Below, piece by piece: positions 1 through 8,907 of a stretch of DNA of 31,531 bases. The position numbers and the translations under genes are program-made. The notes beneath the pieces are model-generated. The model had not been told where the DNA came from. It was given only the letters and a program-made list of their open reading frames with translations, and did no database searches. The DNA lies in NCBI GenBank assembly GCA_903915315.1, contig CAIWSO010000313.1, forward strand, positions 1 through 31,531, written 5' to 3'. The DNA comes from an uncultured Spartobacteria bacterium. GTDB taxonomy: Bacteria; Verrucomicrobiota; Verrucomicrobiia; Chthoniobacterales; Terrimicrobiaceae. Positions within the stretch are counted from its first letter, which is position 1. Each line of letters opens with the position of its first letter.

Positions 1-60
1 GACTCTTTGTTCATTGCGGCGGATTTCATAGAGCGGGCTTCGGCATGGGAAGAAATGGAT

Positions 61-936
61 TTACGCCTTCGGATTCACACTGGCCTCGATTTCCGCTTCC
101 ACATTGGGGTAACGGAAGGGATAGCCATTCGACAAGGCGACCTGGGGAATGACGCGAACGCTGTCCAACATGACCCGCGAAAGCTCGCCGAGTGAGAGGC
201 GAAGAGCGAAGGCTGGAGCGGGTAAAATGGCTGGCCGATGAACAGCCCGAGCAAGAGCCCGGGTGAAATCGGTGTTCCGAACAGGTTCTGGGCACACGGC
301 ATTCACTGGTCCGGAGATCGACGCATTGGCAATCGCCCACAGAATGAGGCCGGCGACATCATCGACATGGATGCAGCTCATCCACTGGCGGCCGTTGCCG
401 AGGGGCCCCCCGAGGCCCATCTTGAAAAGCGGCAGCACGAATCGCATGGCTCCACCAGGTCCAGTCACAAAGCCGATGCGAAGCCGGACGATCCGCATCT
501 TTTCAGCGACTGAGCCCTGAGTCGCCTCCTCCCACGCCTTGCAAGTCTGAGCTAAAAAACCGGTCCCTGCGGGTGATGTTTCGCTGACGGGATTCTCTCC
601 CGTGTCACCATAGTAACCGATGGCGGAGGCATTGATGAGGATGCGTGGCCCGTCTGGAAGTCGCGAAAGTCCCTCCATGACGTGTCGCGTCGTCTCCACG
701 CGACTGCGAAGGATTTTTTCTTTTTTTTGGCGTGTCCACAATCCGAGGATCGACTCGCCCGCGAGATTCACAACGGCATCCAGACCGGAAAAGTCCGGAA
801 TGGCATCCAACGAAAATCGTCGAAATCCAGAGCGTTCGTTTCTCGAAAAACAAACCACTTCTTGGCCGCTTCTCAATGCCGCCGCTTGTAGGCGTGAGCC
901 GATATATCCCGTCGCGCCAATGATGCCGATTTTCAT
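61..936 (-). CDS. TIGR01777 family NAD(P)-dependent epimerase/dehydratase-like protein (YfcH type)
   Basis: A 291-aa cytoplasmic protein of the atypical short-chain dehydrogenase family TIGR01777 (E. coli YfcH, plant SulA-like). The N-terminal dinucleotide-binding loop GATGYIG is at residues 7-13. A GYYGDTG stretch lies near residue 108, and a family-typical WMSCIHVDDVAG segment sits where these proteins close the substrate pocket. The length matches the usual ~300 aa. The ATG at 934-936 is chosen because it directly precedes the first beta strand (MKIGIIGATG). The substrate is unknown for most members of the family, so no reaction is assigned. It lies 69 bases downstream of the DUF4870 gene on the same strand and may be co-transcribed with it; the pairing does not suggest a pathway. 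Family assignment is firm; function is unknown. Confidence 0.9.
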   Translation of the reverse strand: MKIGIIGATGYIGSRLQAAALRSGQEVVCFSRNERSGFRRFSLDAIPDFSGLDAVVNLAGESILGLWTRQKKEKILRSRVETTRHVMEGLSRLPDGPRILINASAIGYYGDTGENPVSETSPAGTGFLAQTCKAWEEATQGSVAEKMRIVRLRIGFVTGPGGAMRFVLPLFKMGLGGPLGNGRQWMSCIHVDDVAGLILWAIANASISGPVNAVCPEPVRNTDFTRALARAVHRPAILPAPAFALRLSLGELSRVMLDSVRVIPQVALSNGYPFRYPNVEAEIEASVNPKA

Positions 937-1005
937 TTCAGAAGTTTAATTCTCATTTTCGAAAAGCGCGCGAATATTCCCAATGCTCGGATGCTGGCGA
1001 ATGCC

Positions 1006-1407
1006 TCATAGAAAGCGAATCGTCAGGGGGAATTTGTAGGATTCCCCGTTGCTGGCACGAATGGCGCCGATGATTAGGAATACGGCCCAGCAAATAACGA
1101 GGATGACTGGTAAGGCAATCGGAACGATGAGGCAGGAGCCAAAGAGGGCGACCAAGCCTGCGAGAAAAAACCACAGGCTCCATGAGATATGGTAGTTCAA
1201 GACTTCCCGGCCGGCGGCATCCATGCCTGGAACATCGTTTTTTTTCAGCAACCAAATGATAAGCGGGCCGAGGATGTGGCCGAACCCCACTATCACCAGA
1301 CCCGCCAACGCGCTGAGGTGCATGAGTGTGATCCATTGCCTCGTGTCGGGACCTTGCGACTTCGGTGGAAGCGGCGGCGGTTGGTAAGATGGGTCGGAAT
1401 TTTCCAT
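1006..1407 (-). CDS. DUF4870 domain small membrane protein
   Basis: A 133-aa protein with a short proline-rich cytoplasmic head (YQPPPLPP), then a DUF4870/Tic20-like domain. The signature is a first hydrophobic helix running into GPLIIWLLKK, then the GREVLNYHISWSLW segment, then two more hydrophobic helices. The C-terminus ends in the YKFPLTIRFL-type tail common in the family. The reading frame is open further upstream, but the ATG at 1405-1407 is preferred: it gives the normal family length and leaves room for a promoter. The role is unknown; DUF4870 proteins are predicted inner-membrane proteins. It is transcribed divergently from the TPR gene and followed by the epimerase-like gene. Confidence 0.85.
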   Translation of the reverse strand: MENSDPSYQPPPLPPKSQGPDTRQWITLMHLSALAGLVIVGFGHILGPLIIWLLKKNDVPGMDAAGREVLNYHISWSLWFFLAGLVALFGSCLIVPIALPVILVICWAVFLIIGAIRASNGESYKFPLTIRFL

Positions 1408-1461
1408 TTTCTGAGAATCGCTGTGGAGAGTCGGGAAATCAAGATTAGGCAATCTCCCCAA

Positions 1462-1490
1462 ATTCAAAAAAACGAATGGAAAGCCGTCAA
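1462..1490 (-). promoter_or_regulatory. candidate sigma70-type promoter for the DUF4870 gene
   Basis: Read on the minus strand there is TTGACG (1485-1490, 5 of 6 to consensus), a 17-base spacer, and TTGAAT (1462-1467, 4 of 6). This would start transcription near 1455, about 48 bases before the ATG at 1407. It was found by eye against the E. coli consensus, and promoter rules in this phylum are uncertain. Confidence 0.35.
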
Positions 1491-1504
1491 ACGATCTGCT
1501 ATTC

Positions 1505-4500
1505 ATGGCCTCACTATTTATGAAAAATATCCCCCATTTGGCTCTCTCGCTTGTGGTGTCCGCTTTCATCTGCGCTGGTTCGGCTCAGGCACAGTCGCCC
1601 GCCGCTGCCGCTGAAAACGAAAAGGCCTACGAGCTTTTAGCAAACGCCGATTATGCCAATGCCGCAGTGGCGTATGACGAAATCATCAAAGGTTATCCTA
1701 CGGATATTTTGGTGCAGAGTTGCCGAATTCAGCTCGCCATGTGTCAGCTCTACATTGGCGAATACGACAAGGCTCTCACCAATTTGGACGACACATCCAA
1801 GGGGATGGAGCTGACGGCGGATCTTGTGATGTTGGTGGATAGTCTGCGTCCGCAAATTTACACCGCGAAAGCAGCTGTCCTTGCGGCAGCAGATGCGGGT
1901 CGCAAGGCGGCGTATGAGAAAGCGATCGCGAGTTACTCGGATTTTATCACCAAATATCCGGCACCGAAGTTCCCGGAAACCGAGTCGGCCATTTATGGTC
2001 GGGCCATGTGTAAGTTCCAAATCGAGGAATATGGAAAGTGCGCCGAAGATTTGGAGTTGAACATCAAGAGCTTCCCGGCCAGCCCATCGATTCCCTCCAC
2101 CAACAATCTGTTGGCGATCACCTTTGCGACTCAAGCGGCCCAAATCCTCACCAGCGAAGGTGGAGACAAGGCCAAAGGACTCGAAGTGGCCAAGCGGGCC
2201 GAGGAAATCCTGCTCAAAATCATTTCCGATAAAAAGGATCTCGTTCTTATGAACGATGCCAACTACCAGCTCGGTGAAATCGTTTTCATGAGAGGCGCTT
2301 TCAGTCCCGAGGAGGAGCGCCAAGCCATTTACAATAAGGCCGCCGAGTTCTATCTGGCGATTCTTCCCAAAGAGGATGTGGAGGAAATGCAAAAGGAAAA
2401 AATCAAGTTGATCGGCCCGCAGCGCGTCGAAGCTCTTCGCGCCAAAAACATGGTGCTCAAAAAGAAGCTTGAGAGAGACCTCGAGCGTGAGGGAAAAAGA
2501 CTCGCTGAAATCTCAGCCAAGCCGGATCAAACGGCATCCGCCTTCCTCAAGGTGGGTGAGATTTTCTTTAATTCCGGAAAACACAACGAGTCCCGGGTGA
2601 TCATTTCTCACATTGCGCCATTCCTAACAACGGAAGACGAAAAAATGCGGGCGCTATATTACAAGACGATGGGATATGCCGTCCAAAGTGTGGAGGCTCC
2701 CGCAGTCAAGTGCTACGAGGAGTTTGTGGCCTCTTACAAAGGCAAACCCATCGCCGAAAACCTGCCGTTTCTTATTGGTAATCTCTACCTCGGCCAAGGC
2801 AAAAACGAGGAATCCATCCGGTATTTTGACGAGTCGATCGAGCAGTATCCGAAGGGACGTTTGTCGGGATTATCTGTGGCTCAAAAGGCCCAAGCCCAAG
2901 TCGCCCTTAAAAAATACGACGAGGCCCTCAAGACTTTCTCGGACACCATCGCAAGCAATCCGACGCCGGATATCGGACTGATTGCCCAATATGGTATTGC
3001 CACCATCTATCGTGACACAGCCCGATGGGATGAGGCGCTCGCCGCCTTTAAGTTGACCAAAGAAAAATATGGCGATACGCCGCAGGGTGCTGAATCGGGC
3101 TACTGGGTTGCCGCTTGTATGCAGCAGAAGGGGGACAATGCCGGAGCCGCTCCCTTGTTTGAGGAGTTCATCAAAGCGAACGCCGACCATGTCTTGCTGC
3201 CTCTGGCGACATTTGCTCTGGGCAACGCACAGGTCGCCATTGGCCAGAAAGAGGTTGGTCTAGCCACTCTGGCACAGGTCGTCGAGAAGTTCCCCGATTC
3301 CTCGCCAGCTCCGTTCACCTACTTCTCTCGAGCGCAGGTTTTTTCCACGGATAAAAAGCCGGATGAGGTGACGAAGCTCATGCGTGAATTCATCGAGAAA
3401 TACCCGAAGGATGATAAAGTCTTCTACGCCTTCAACAGCATCGCGCAGAACGCCATTGTCGGCGGAAAACCCGATGAGGCTCTCGCGGCCTACTCCGAGC
3501 TTGTGGAAAAGTATCCCGATAACCCAAACTCGCCCGGTTCGTTGGTGAAAATCGCGGAGCTCCAGCGGGCACAGGCCGACCGCTTGGCGACGAATTACAG
3601 CTCACTCAAGCCCGAAGATCGTGAGAAGTGGAAAGCATCCATCGATGCCTCCGTGGCTTCCTTGGAGAAGCTGATCGCTAACTATCCTCAGAGTGCAGAC
3701 ATCGTGGCTGGTCTCCAATCGCTTCTAACTTGCCAACGTACTTTGATCCGCTCCTCACTCAGGTCGGATGCCGACGTGGAAACTTACTTTCAAGAGGTCG
3801 CCGAGAAAACATCCGATCCCGGCGCGAAGAGCAAGATTCTCTTTACGTTAGCCGCTTTCATCTCGGAAAAAGATAAACCTCGTGCCCTTGCCAAGATGGG
3901 CGAGGCCTACAATGCCTCTGTGGTTTATAGCCCTAAAGATCTGGACATCTATGGACTCGCGCTCATTGAGAGCGGCAAGGTGGATGAAGCTCAGGCCGTC
4001 TTCGAGAAGTTGATGGCCGATTATCCGATCCCCGAAGGAGTCAAGGAAACAGCTGCTCCTACGGCGGTTCAGGAGGCCCAAGCCACAGCTCTCTTTGGAA
4101 AGGGTCGCGTCGCGCAAGAACGTAAGCAAACAGCGGAAGCCGGAAAGATGTTCGAGCAGTTGAAAGTTCTTTACCCTTGGTCGCCCAAAGTTCTGGAGGC
4201 GAATTATGGTATTGCCCAGTCGCTCCGTGCGGCAGACAAGGCTGATGATGCCATCAAGTTGCTCGGAACAATCATCCGCGCCCAGAATGCCACCGCCGAG
4301 CTTCGCGCAAATTCCTTCCTTCTTTATGGCTACATCATGAAGGACAAGTCGGACAAGGAACCGGATCCCAAGAAAAAAGAAGAAGCGCGCGCATCTGCGG
4401 TCGATTTCTTCATGAAGATCCCTCAGTTCTACTCGGGCGTTCCTGCCGCCGCTGTGCCCGGTCTCTGGGAGGGGGCCCAACTCATGGAGCAACAGGCTGC

Positions 4501-4639
4501 CGCCAGCGCCGATCCGAAGTTCAAAGCGCAGCAACTCGGACGCGCCAAGGCTTCGTATGACCAAATCGTGAAGGACTTTCCAAATGACAAAATCGCTCCG
4601 CAAGCCAAGGAGCGTGCCCAAGCTCTCGCTGGATCGTGA
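1505..4639 (+). CDS. large secreted tetratricopeptide-repeat protein
   Basis: A 1044-aa protein with a clear Sec signal peptide (hydrophobic LALSLVVSAFICAG, cleavage likely after AQA near residue 29). Almost all of the rest is TPR-like helical hairpins: many segments follow the pattern of a small residue, then Tyr, then a closing Pro (for example FEEFIKANAD, LREFIEKYPKD, YSELVEKYPDNP). Such YbgF/BamD-style arrays are protein-binding scaffolds, here probably periplasmic. No catalytic domain is visible. Two ATG codons are possible, 1505 and 1520; the second gives the more classic MKN start for a signal peptide, and neither has a convincing Shine-Dalgarno. The stop overlaps the GTG start of nth, so the two are probably translationally coupled. 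Function unknown. Confidence 0.88.
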   Translation: MASLFMKNIPHLALSLVVSAFICAGSAQAQSPAAAAENEKAYELLANADYANAAVAYDEIIKGYPTDILVQSCRIQLAMCQLYIGEYDKALTNLDDTSKGMELTADLVMLVDSLRPQIYTAKAAVLAAADAGRKAAYEKAIASYSDFITKYPAPKFPETESAIYGRAMCKFQIEEYGKCAEDLELNIKSFPASPSIPSTNNLLAITFATQAAQILTSEGGDKAKGLEVAKRAEEILLKIISDKKDLVLMNDANYQLGEIVFMRGAFSPEEERQAIYNKAAEFYLAILPKEDVEEMQKEKIKLIGPQRVEALRAKNMVLKKKLERDLEREGKRLAEISAKPDQTASAFLKVGEIFFNSGKHNESRVIISHIAPFLTTEDEKMRALYYKTMGYAVQSVEAPAVKCYEEFVASYKGKPIAENLPFLIGNLYLGQGKNEESIRYFDESIEQYPKGRLSGLSVAQKAQAQVALKKYDEALKTFSDTIASNPTPDIGLIAQYGIATIYRDTARWDEALAAFKLTKEKYGDTPQGAESGYWVAACMQQKGDNAGAAPLFEEFIKANADHVLLPLATFALGNAQVAIGQKEVGLATLAQVVEKFPDSSPAPFTYFSRAQVFSTDKKPDEVTKLMREFIEKYPKDDKVFYAFNSIAQNAIVGGKPDEALAAYSELVEKYPDNPNSPGSLVKIAELQRAQADRLATNYSSLKPEDREKWKASIDASVASLEKLIANYPQSADIVAGLQSLLTCQRTLIRSSLRSDADVETYFQEVAEKTSDPGAKSKILFTLAAFISEKDKPRALAKMGEAYNASVVYSPKDLDIYGLALIESGKVDEAQAVFEKLMADYPIPEGVKETAAPTAVQEAQATALFGKGRVAQERKQTAEAGKMFEQLKVLYPWSPKVLEANYGIAQSLRAADKADDAIKLLGTIIRAQNATAELRANSFLLYGYIMKDKSDKEPDPKKKEEARASAVDFFMKIPQFYSGVPAAAVPGLWEGAQLMEQQAAASADPKFKAQQLGRAKASYDQIVKDFPNDKIAPQAKERAQALAGS

Positions 4640-5268
4640 ATAAAAGGGAGCGCGCGGCGGAGCTTCTCAAGCGCCTCCCGGCTATCTATCCGAACGCTCA
4701 TTGCGAATTGGTCTATTCCAATCCTCTGGAGTTGCTGGTCGCGACGATTCTTTCCGCTCAGTGCACCGACAAGCGGGTCAATCTGGTGACCCCGGGGCTC
4801 TTTCGGCGCTGCCCGACTGCGGCGGATTACGCCGCTATTTCGCAGGAGGAAATGGAGGGACTGATTCGTTCAACGGGGTTTTACCGCAACAAATCCAAAA
4901 ATATCCGCGCCATGGCAACGGCTCTATTGGAAAGGCACGGAGGAGAGGTGCCCTCCACGTTGGAGTCGCTCGCGGCCCTGCCAGGGGTCGGGCGCAAGAC
5001 GGCGAACGTTGTGCTTGGTAATGCGTTTTCTAAAAACGAAGGGATCGTCGTGGACACCCACGTTTCCCGTTTATCGCAGCGATTGGGGCTGACCAAATTC
5101 ACGGACCCGATCCGCATCGAGCAGGATCTCATCAAACTTTTTCCGCGCTCATTTTGGACTGACTTCAGCCACTGCCTCATCTTTCACGGTCGCCGCCGTT
5201 GCCCTGCGCGCAAGCCGGATTGCGCCCAGTGTGAGTTGAATGATATTTGCCCCTTGGCCAAGGTGTGA
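4636..5268 (+). CDS. nth: endonuclease III (DNA glycosylase/AP lyase)
   Basis: A 210-aa base-excision repair enzyme that removes oxidised pyrimidines and cleaves the abasic site. The helix-hairpin-helix LPGVGRKTANVV carries the catalytic lysine K121, and the catalytic aspartate is D140 in VVDTHVSR. The C-terminal iron-sulfur loop has the exact Nth spacing C189-x6-C196-x2-C199-x5-C205. The length equals that of E. coli Nth (211 aa). The start is GTG at 4636, whose last two bases are the first two of the upstream TPR gene's TGA, so translation is probably coupled to it. Nothing in the sequence links DNA repair with the TPR protein; co-transcription is probably incidental. Confidence 0.96.
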   Translation: MNKRERAAELLKRLPAIYPNAHCELVYSNPLELLVATILSAQCTDKRVNLVTPGLFRRCPTAADYAAISQEEMEGLIRSTGFYRNKSKNIRAMATALLERHGGEVPSTLESLAALPGVGRKTANVVLGNAFSKNEGIVVDTHVSRLSQRLGLTKFTDPIRIEQDLIKLFPRSFWTDFSHCLIFHGRRRCPARKPDCAQCELNDICPLAKV

Positions 5269-5359
5269 AGAGCGGGGGTCATTTTGTCCCGTTGCTCGGA
5301 ATCGGTAGTGCACAAAAAAGTTGAGCGTTTCGATTCCAGTGGTCACAATCCGAGGTCTT

Positions 5360-6550
5360 ATGGTTGTCGCTCCCAAAATCCGTGGATTTATTTGCACCAC
5401 AGCTCATCCGGAAGGATGTGCCAAACATGTCGCTGAACAAATTGCCGTGGTGAAAAACCGCGGGCCAATTGCCAACGGTCCCAAGAAGGTGCTCGTGATC
5501 GGCTCATCCACCGGATACGGGCTGGCTTCTCGGATCGCCGCCGCGTTCGGTTCGAATGCCGCGACAGTCGGTGTTTTCTTTGAGAGGGCCAGTGAGGGTG
5601 ACCGCACCGCGACAGCCGGGTGGTATAATTCGGCCGCATTCGAGCGCGAAGCTGCCGCTGCCGGACTTTACTCCCGTTCCTTCAATGGCGACGCCTTTTC
5701 CGATGCCATGAAGTCGGAGGTCATTGCCGCCATCAAGCAGGATCTGGGACAAGTGGATTGCGTGATTTACAGTCTGGCTTCCCCGCGTCGCACGCATCCC
5801 AAAACCGACGAGGTTTTGAAATCTGTGCTCAAGCCGATTGGCGAATCTTACACAAATAAAAACCTCAATACCGGGAACGGCGTGGTGAACGAGATCACGA
5901 TTGATCCAGCGAACGAGGATGAAATCGCGCAAACCGTGGCGGTGATGGGCGGCGAGGATTGGGAGATGTGGATGGAGGCCCTTGCATCGGCAAACGCCCT
6001 TGCTCCTGGTGTTCAGACGCTCGCTTATTCCTACATCGGCCCCGTGCTCACGTGGCCTATCTACAAGAACGGCACCATCGGCCAAGCCAAACTCGATCTC
6101 GAGCGCGCTCAGAAAGCCCTCGATCAAAAGCTCGCGCCGCTCGGCGGGAAGGCTTGGATATCCGTCAACAAGGCGCTTGTCACGCAAGCCAGTTCAGCCA
6201 TCCCAGTCGTTCCACTCTATATTTCTCTTCTCTATAAAATCATGAAGGCCGCTGGGTCGCATGAAGAATGCATCGAGCAGATGGATCGTCTTTTCCGGGA
6301 TCGTTTGAGCAGTGGAAATCCCCAACCCGACAAGGCTGGGCGCATCCGATTGGATGATTGGGAAATGGCGGATGGTGTGCAAAATCTCATCAGCGAGCGC
6401 TGGTCCGCGGTGAATACGGAAAACTTCGCCGAGTTGGCGGATTTTGCCGGTTATCAGGCGAACTTTCTCAAGCTTTTCGGATTCGGCCTCGATGGAGTCG
6501 ACTATTCCGCTGACACGGATGTCGCCGTTTCCATTCCGTCGATCTCCTGA
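5360..6550 (+). CDS. fabV: trans-2-enoyl-ACP/enoyl-CoA reductase FabV
   Basis: A 396-aa NADH-dependent reductase that catalyses the last step of each fatty-acid elongation cycle; some relatives act on enoyl-CoA (Ter). It begins with the family signature PKIRGFICTTAHPEGC and has the nucleotide-binding loop VLVIGSSTGYGLASRI (44-59). The FabV-specific active site Tyr-x8-Lys is present as Y235 and K244 (YKNGTIGQAK). The frame is open upstream to 5321, but the ATG at 5360 gives the standard N-terminus and has GAGG at 5352-5355, one of few Shine-Dalgarno-like sites here. A weak promoter-like pair, TTGAGC (5321-5326) and CACAAT (5344-5349) with a 17-base spacer, lies just upstream. FabV is generally triclosan-resistant compared with FabI. 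Confidence 0.96.
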   Translation: MVVAPKIRGFICTTAHPEGCAKHVAEQIAVVKNRGPIANGPKKVLVIGSSTGYGLASRIAAAFGSNAATVGVFFERASEGDRTATAGWYNSAAFEREAAAAGLYSRSFNGDAFSDAMKSEVIAAIKQDLGQVDCVIYSLASPRRTHPKTDEVLKSVLKPIGESYTNKNLNTGNGVVNEITIDPANEDEIAQTVAVMGGEDWEMWMEALASANALAPGVQTLAYSYIGPVLTWPIYKNGTIGQAKLDLERAQKALDQKLAPLGGKAWISVNKALVTQASSAIPVVPLYISLLYKIMKAAGSHEECIEQMDRLFRDRLSSGNPQPDKAGRIRLDDWEMADGVQNLISERWSAVNTENFAELADFAGYQANFLKLFGFGLDGVDYSADTDVAVSIPSIS

Positions 6551-6567
6551 TTTTCAAAGCCGTCTGA

Positions 6568-6586
6568 CTGAGGCCTAGGCCCTCAG
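6568..6586. terminator. palindrome between convergent fabV and nadE ends, possible weak terminator
   Basis: CTGAGG and CCTCAG flank a CCTAGG-centred core, forming a near-perfect 19-base inverted repeat that overlaps the last codons and TAG of nadE. It sits between two convergent genes, where a bidirectional terminator is expected. Neither side has a good T-run, so termination is not certain. Confidence 0.3.
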
Positions 6587-8203
6587 GAACCTTTGAGCGA
6601 TGGGCATTCGGCGACCGATTCCGAATGCCCGACTGGTAACACGTAGGCCTAGTGCGGCCTGCTCGCGTTTGTATTCATTGAAGTCCACCTTGCGTGTCAC
6701 CCATTGAACGGTTTTGGCATCAAATCCGTGTGCAACGATGGCATCCACCCCAAGATTTTCTTCAACGTAAAGCCGGAGGATGGCATCCAGTGTTTCATAG
6801 GGAGGGAGGGTATCCTGATCGGTTTGGTCGTGACGAAGTTCGGCACTCGGTGGTTTGTCGATGGTCCGGCGGGGAATGATTTCCGAATCGCGATTCAAAA
6901 ACTCCGCTAACGCGTAAACCATCGTTTTTGGAACATCGGAGATCACGGCGAGACCGCCGCACATGTCTCCGTAGAGTGTGCAATAGCCGACCGCTAGCTC
7001 GCTTTTGTTGCCGGTGGTGAGAAGCAGGTGGCCGAACTTGTTCGAAAGGGACATGAGCGTGAGTCCACGAAGGCGCGCCTGCATATTTTCCTCGGTCGTA
7101 TCTTCGGGAAGGCCCTCAAAAACGGGTCGCATCTGCTTTTTAAAGGCCTCGAAGCTATCCGCGATGGGAATAGTGTGGTAGGTGATGCCCAAATTGTGGG
7201 CAAGAGCGGCGGCGTCCTCCAAGCTATGGGACGAAGAATACGGGGATGGCATTGCGATGCCGGTGACTTTGTCCGCGCCCAAGGCCTCGACTGCGATGCA
7301 GGCTGTCACGGCGCTATCTATGCCTCCGCTCAGGCCCAGCACGGCGGAGCGGAATCCGCACTTGGAGGCGTAGTCCCGTAAGCCCAGCACCAGAGCGCTT
7401 CGAAGGTCACCCATGTCTGTTGAAGGTTCGGGTTTCTGGCACGGCGACTCGTCAACTAGCAGTTCTGCCTCCACAAACCCGGGTGCGCTTTTCAGGTTCT
7501 TTCCATCGGCCCCGATGGCGAAGGAGTATCCGTCAAAGACCAGTTGGTCATTCCCGCCTACGGCATTGCAGTAGTAAAAGGGAATCCGATTTTTCTGGGC
7601 TTGGGAGCACAGCATTTCGGCTCGACGGGCGGGTTTGCCTATTTGGAATGGCGAGGCGCTGAGATTTAGGATGGCTTGTGCACCAGCATCCACAAGGATT
7701 CTGACGGGATCGCATCCGTAGAGCGGGCGAGGCAGATATTCGGCAGGCCAGACATCTTCGCAGATCGTGACCCCGAAAAGACGACCATGGATTTCCAGAA
7801 CCGAGGGTCGAGGTCCGGGTTGGAAATACCGGGCCTCATTGAAGACATCATAGGTCGGTAGCAAAGTTTTATAAACCCAGCGGATCGGTTTTCCCTGCTC
7901 CAGCACGGCGGCGGCGTTGAAGAGGGGCTTTCCTTCTGGGGAGGGATTCCACTGTACGCAACCCACGATCCACGTGGCGGAGCCCGTGGCACTGTGGATT
8001 TCCTCCAGCGCCCGCAGGCTTGCTGGGACAAAGTCCGATTGGAAAAGCAAATCTTGCGGGGGATACCCAGTGAGAACGAGCTCTGGGGTCAGAATGATTT
8101 CCGCTCCACGGCGCTCAAGGGAGCGGCAGGCATCCTTAATCTTACGTGCGTTGCCGGTGAGGTCACCGACGGTCGAGTTGATCTGTGCGAGTCCGATTTT
8201 CAT
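6575..8203 (-). CDS. nadE: glutamine-dependent NAD+ synthetase
   Basis: A 542-aa two-domain enzyme that amidates nicotinic acid adenine dinucleotide to NAD+ using ATP and ammonia from glutamine. The N-terminal nitrilase-fold glutaminase domain has the complete triad E41 (TPELVLTGYPP), K112 (YKTLLPTYD) and C148 (TICEDVW). The C-terminal synthetase domain begins near 265 with the ATP-pyrophosphatase loop LSGGIDSAV (S292-S297), followed by the family TTGNKSELAVGY segment. The length fits the glutaminase-fused type. It is the last gene of a tight minus-strand run: its ATG lies 3 bases after the stop of the CAAX-like protease gene. Being co-transcribed with a 2-oxo acid dehydrogenase that consumes NAD+ is suggestive but not proof of a functional link. 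Confidence 0.96.
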   Translation of the reverse strand: MKIGLAQINSTVGDLTGNARKIKDACRSLERRGAEIILTPELVLTGYPPQDLLFQSDFVPASLRALEEIHSATGSATWIVGCVQWNPSPEGKPLFNAAAVLEQGKPIRWVYKTLLPTYDVFNEARYFQPGPRPSVLEIHGRLFGVTICEDVWPAEYLPRPLYGCDPVRILVDAGAQAILNLSASPFQIGKPARRAEMLCSQAQKNRIPFYYCNAVGGNDQLVFDGYSFAIGADGKNLKSAPGFVEAELLVDESPCQKPEPSTDMGDLRSALVLGLRDYASKCGFRSAVLGLSGGIDSAVTACIAVEALGADKVTGIAMPSPYSSSHSLEDAAALAHNLGITYHTIPIADSFEAFKKQMRPVFEGLPEDTTEENMQARLRGLTLMSLSNKFGHLLLTTGNKSELAVGYCTLYGDMCGGLAVISDVPKTMVYALAEFLNRDSEIIPRRTIDKPPSAELRHDQTDQDTLPPYETLDAILRLYVEENLGVDAIVAHGFDAKTVQWVTRKVDFNEYKREQAALGLRVTSRAFGIGRRMPIAQRFLRA

Positions 8204-8206
8204 GAT

Positions 8207-8902
8207 TTACCAAAATCCCCATTGGCGGGTGGACATAATGTAAATGCCCAAGCCGAGATTGGTGATCGCATGGGCCAGAATGCAAGCCGAGAGACTGCCT
8301 GTGCGGACTGCCACGAGATTGTAGGCGATGCCGCACAGGAGGGCGGCGGGCCAATCCGCTGCTTGGTGAACCAACATGAAAGCTAGCGCCACGATAAAAA
8401 AGGAGCGCCATTGTAAGGCGCCAATCGGAACATTGGTGAAATCCTCCTTGATCAAAAAACGCATCAAAAATCCGCGCCAGAAAAGCTCCTCCAAAACCGG
8501 AACAACAATCACCAGGCGCGCGAAGCGGGCCAGCACCGACGTCCAGTAAAGAAACGGGCTCGATTCGAATAGGGTGGGATCAAATCCCTTCAAGCGGGGA
8601 GGGAAACCAAACAGCACCTGAGGCGCGATCCATAAGCCGAGCACGGCAAGTCCTGTGACTGTCGCAAACAAGTAACCCTGCCGCTTGCCCCAGGAATAAG
8701 CTTTCCAAAAATAAAGAAGGGCAGCCCCGCATAGCAGGGTTTGAAGTGGATAAATCCCCTGTTCCGGGAAATGAGCCCAGATCGAGTCGCCTCCAAAAAT
8801 CCTCACCAGCGGAAGCAACGCGAGCGCGCCTATGAACAAGGCGAAGGGCAACACATGAGCGGCAAGCGAAGATCTCATCGCCGGGATTTTCGGTGTCGTC
8901 AA
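8207..8902 (-). CDS. CAAX prenyl protease-related (CPBP) membrane protein, exosortase-associated type
   Basis: A 231-aa multi-pass inner-membrane protein of the CPBP/ABI family. The glutamate pair and arginine of motif 1 are present (E138, E139, R143 in EELFWRGFLMR), the motif 2 histidine is H179, and motif 3 reads HAITN (H211, N215). The tail STRQWGFW and the sequence around motif 1 closely resemble TIGR03008, the CAAX-protease-like family that co-occurs with exosortase/PEP-CTERM systems; this is recalled, not searched. About six to seven hydrophobic helices are visible. The gene lies 5 bases after E2 and 3 bases before nadE. No exosortase or PEP-CTERM protein is in the window, so its substrate is unknown. 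Peptidase activity is likely from the intact motif residues but not shown. Confidence 0.85.
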   Translation of the reverse strand: MTTPKIPAMRSSLAAHVLPFALFIGALALLPLVRIFGGDSIWAHFPEQGIYPLQTLLCGAALLYFWKAYSWGKRQGYLFATVTGLAVLGLWIAPQVLFGFPPRLKGFDPTLFESSPFLYWTSVLARFARLVIVVPVLEELFWRGFLMRFLIKEDFTNVPIGALQWRSFFIVALAFMLVHQAADWPAALLCGIAYNLVAVRTGSLSACILAHAITNLGLGIYIMSTRQWGFW

Positions 8903-8907
8903 AAAAA

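Noticed and set aside
1637..2392. 251-codon antisense open frame in the TPR gene
   Set aside because: Same reason: a shadow frame produced by the GC pattern of the sense gene.
3848..4621. 257-codon open frame antisense to the TPR gene
   Set aside because: It mirrors the codon bias of the real gene, has no signal, domain or ribosome site, and the sense strand has a clear signal peptide and TPR pattern.
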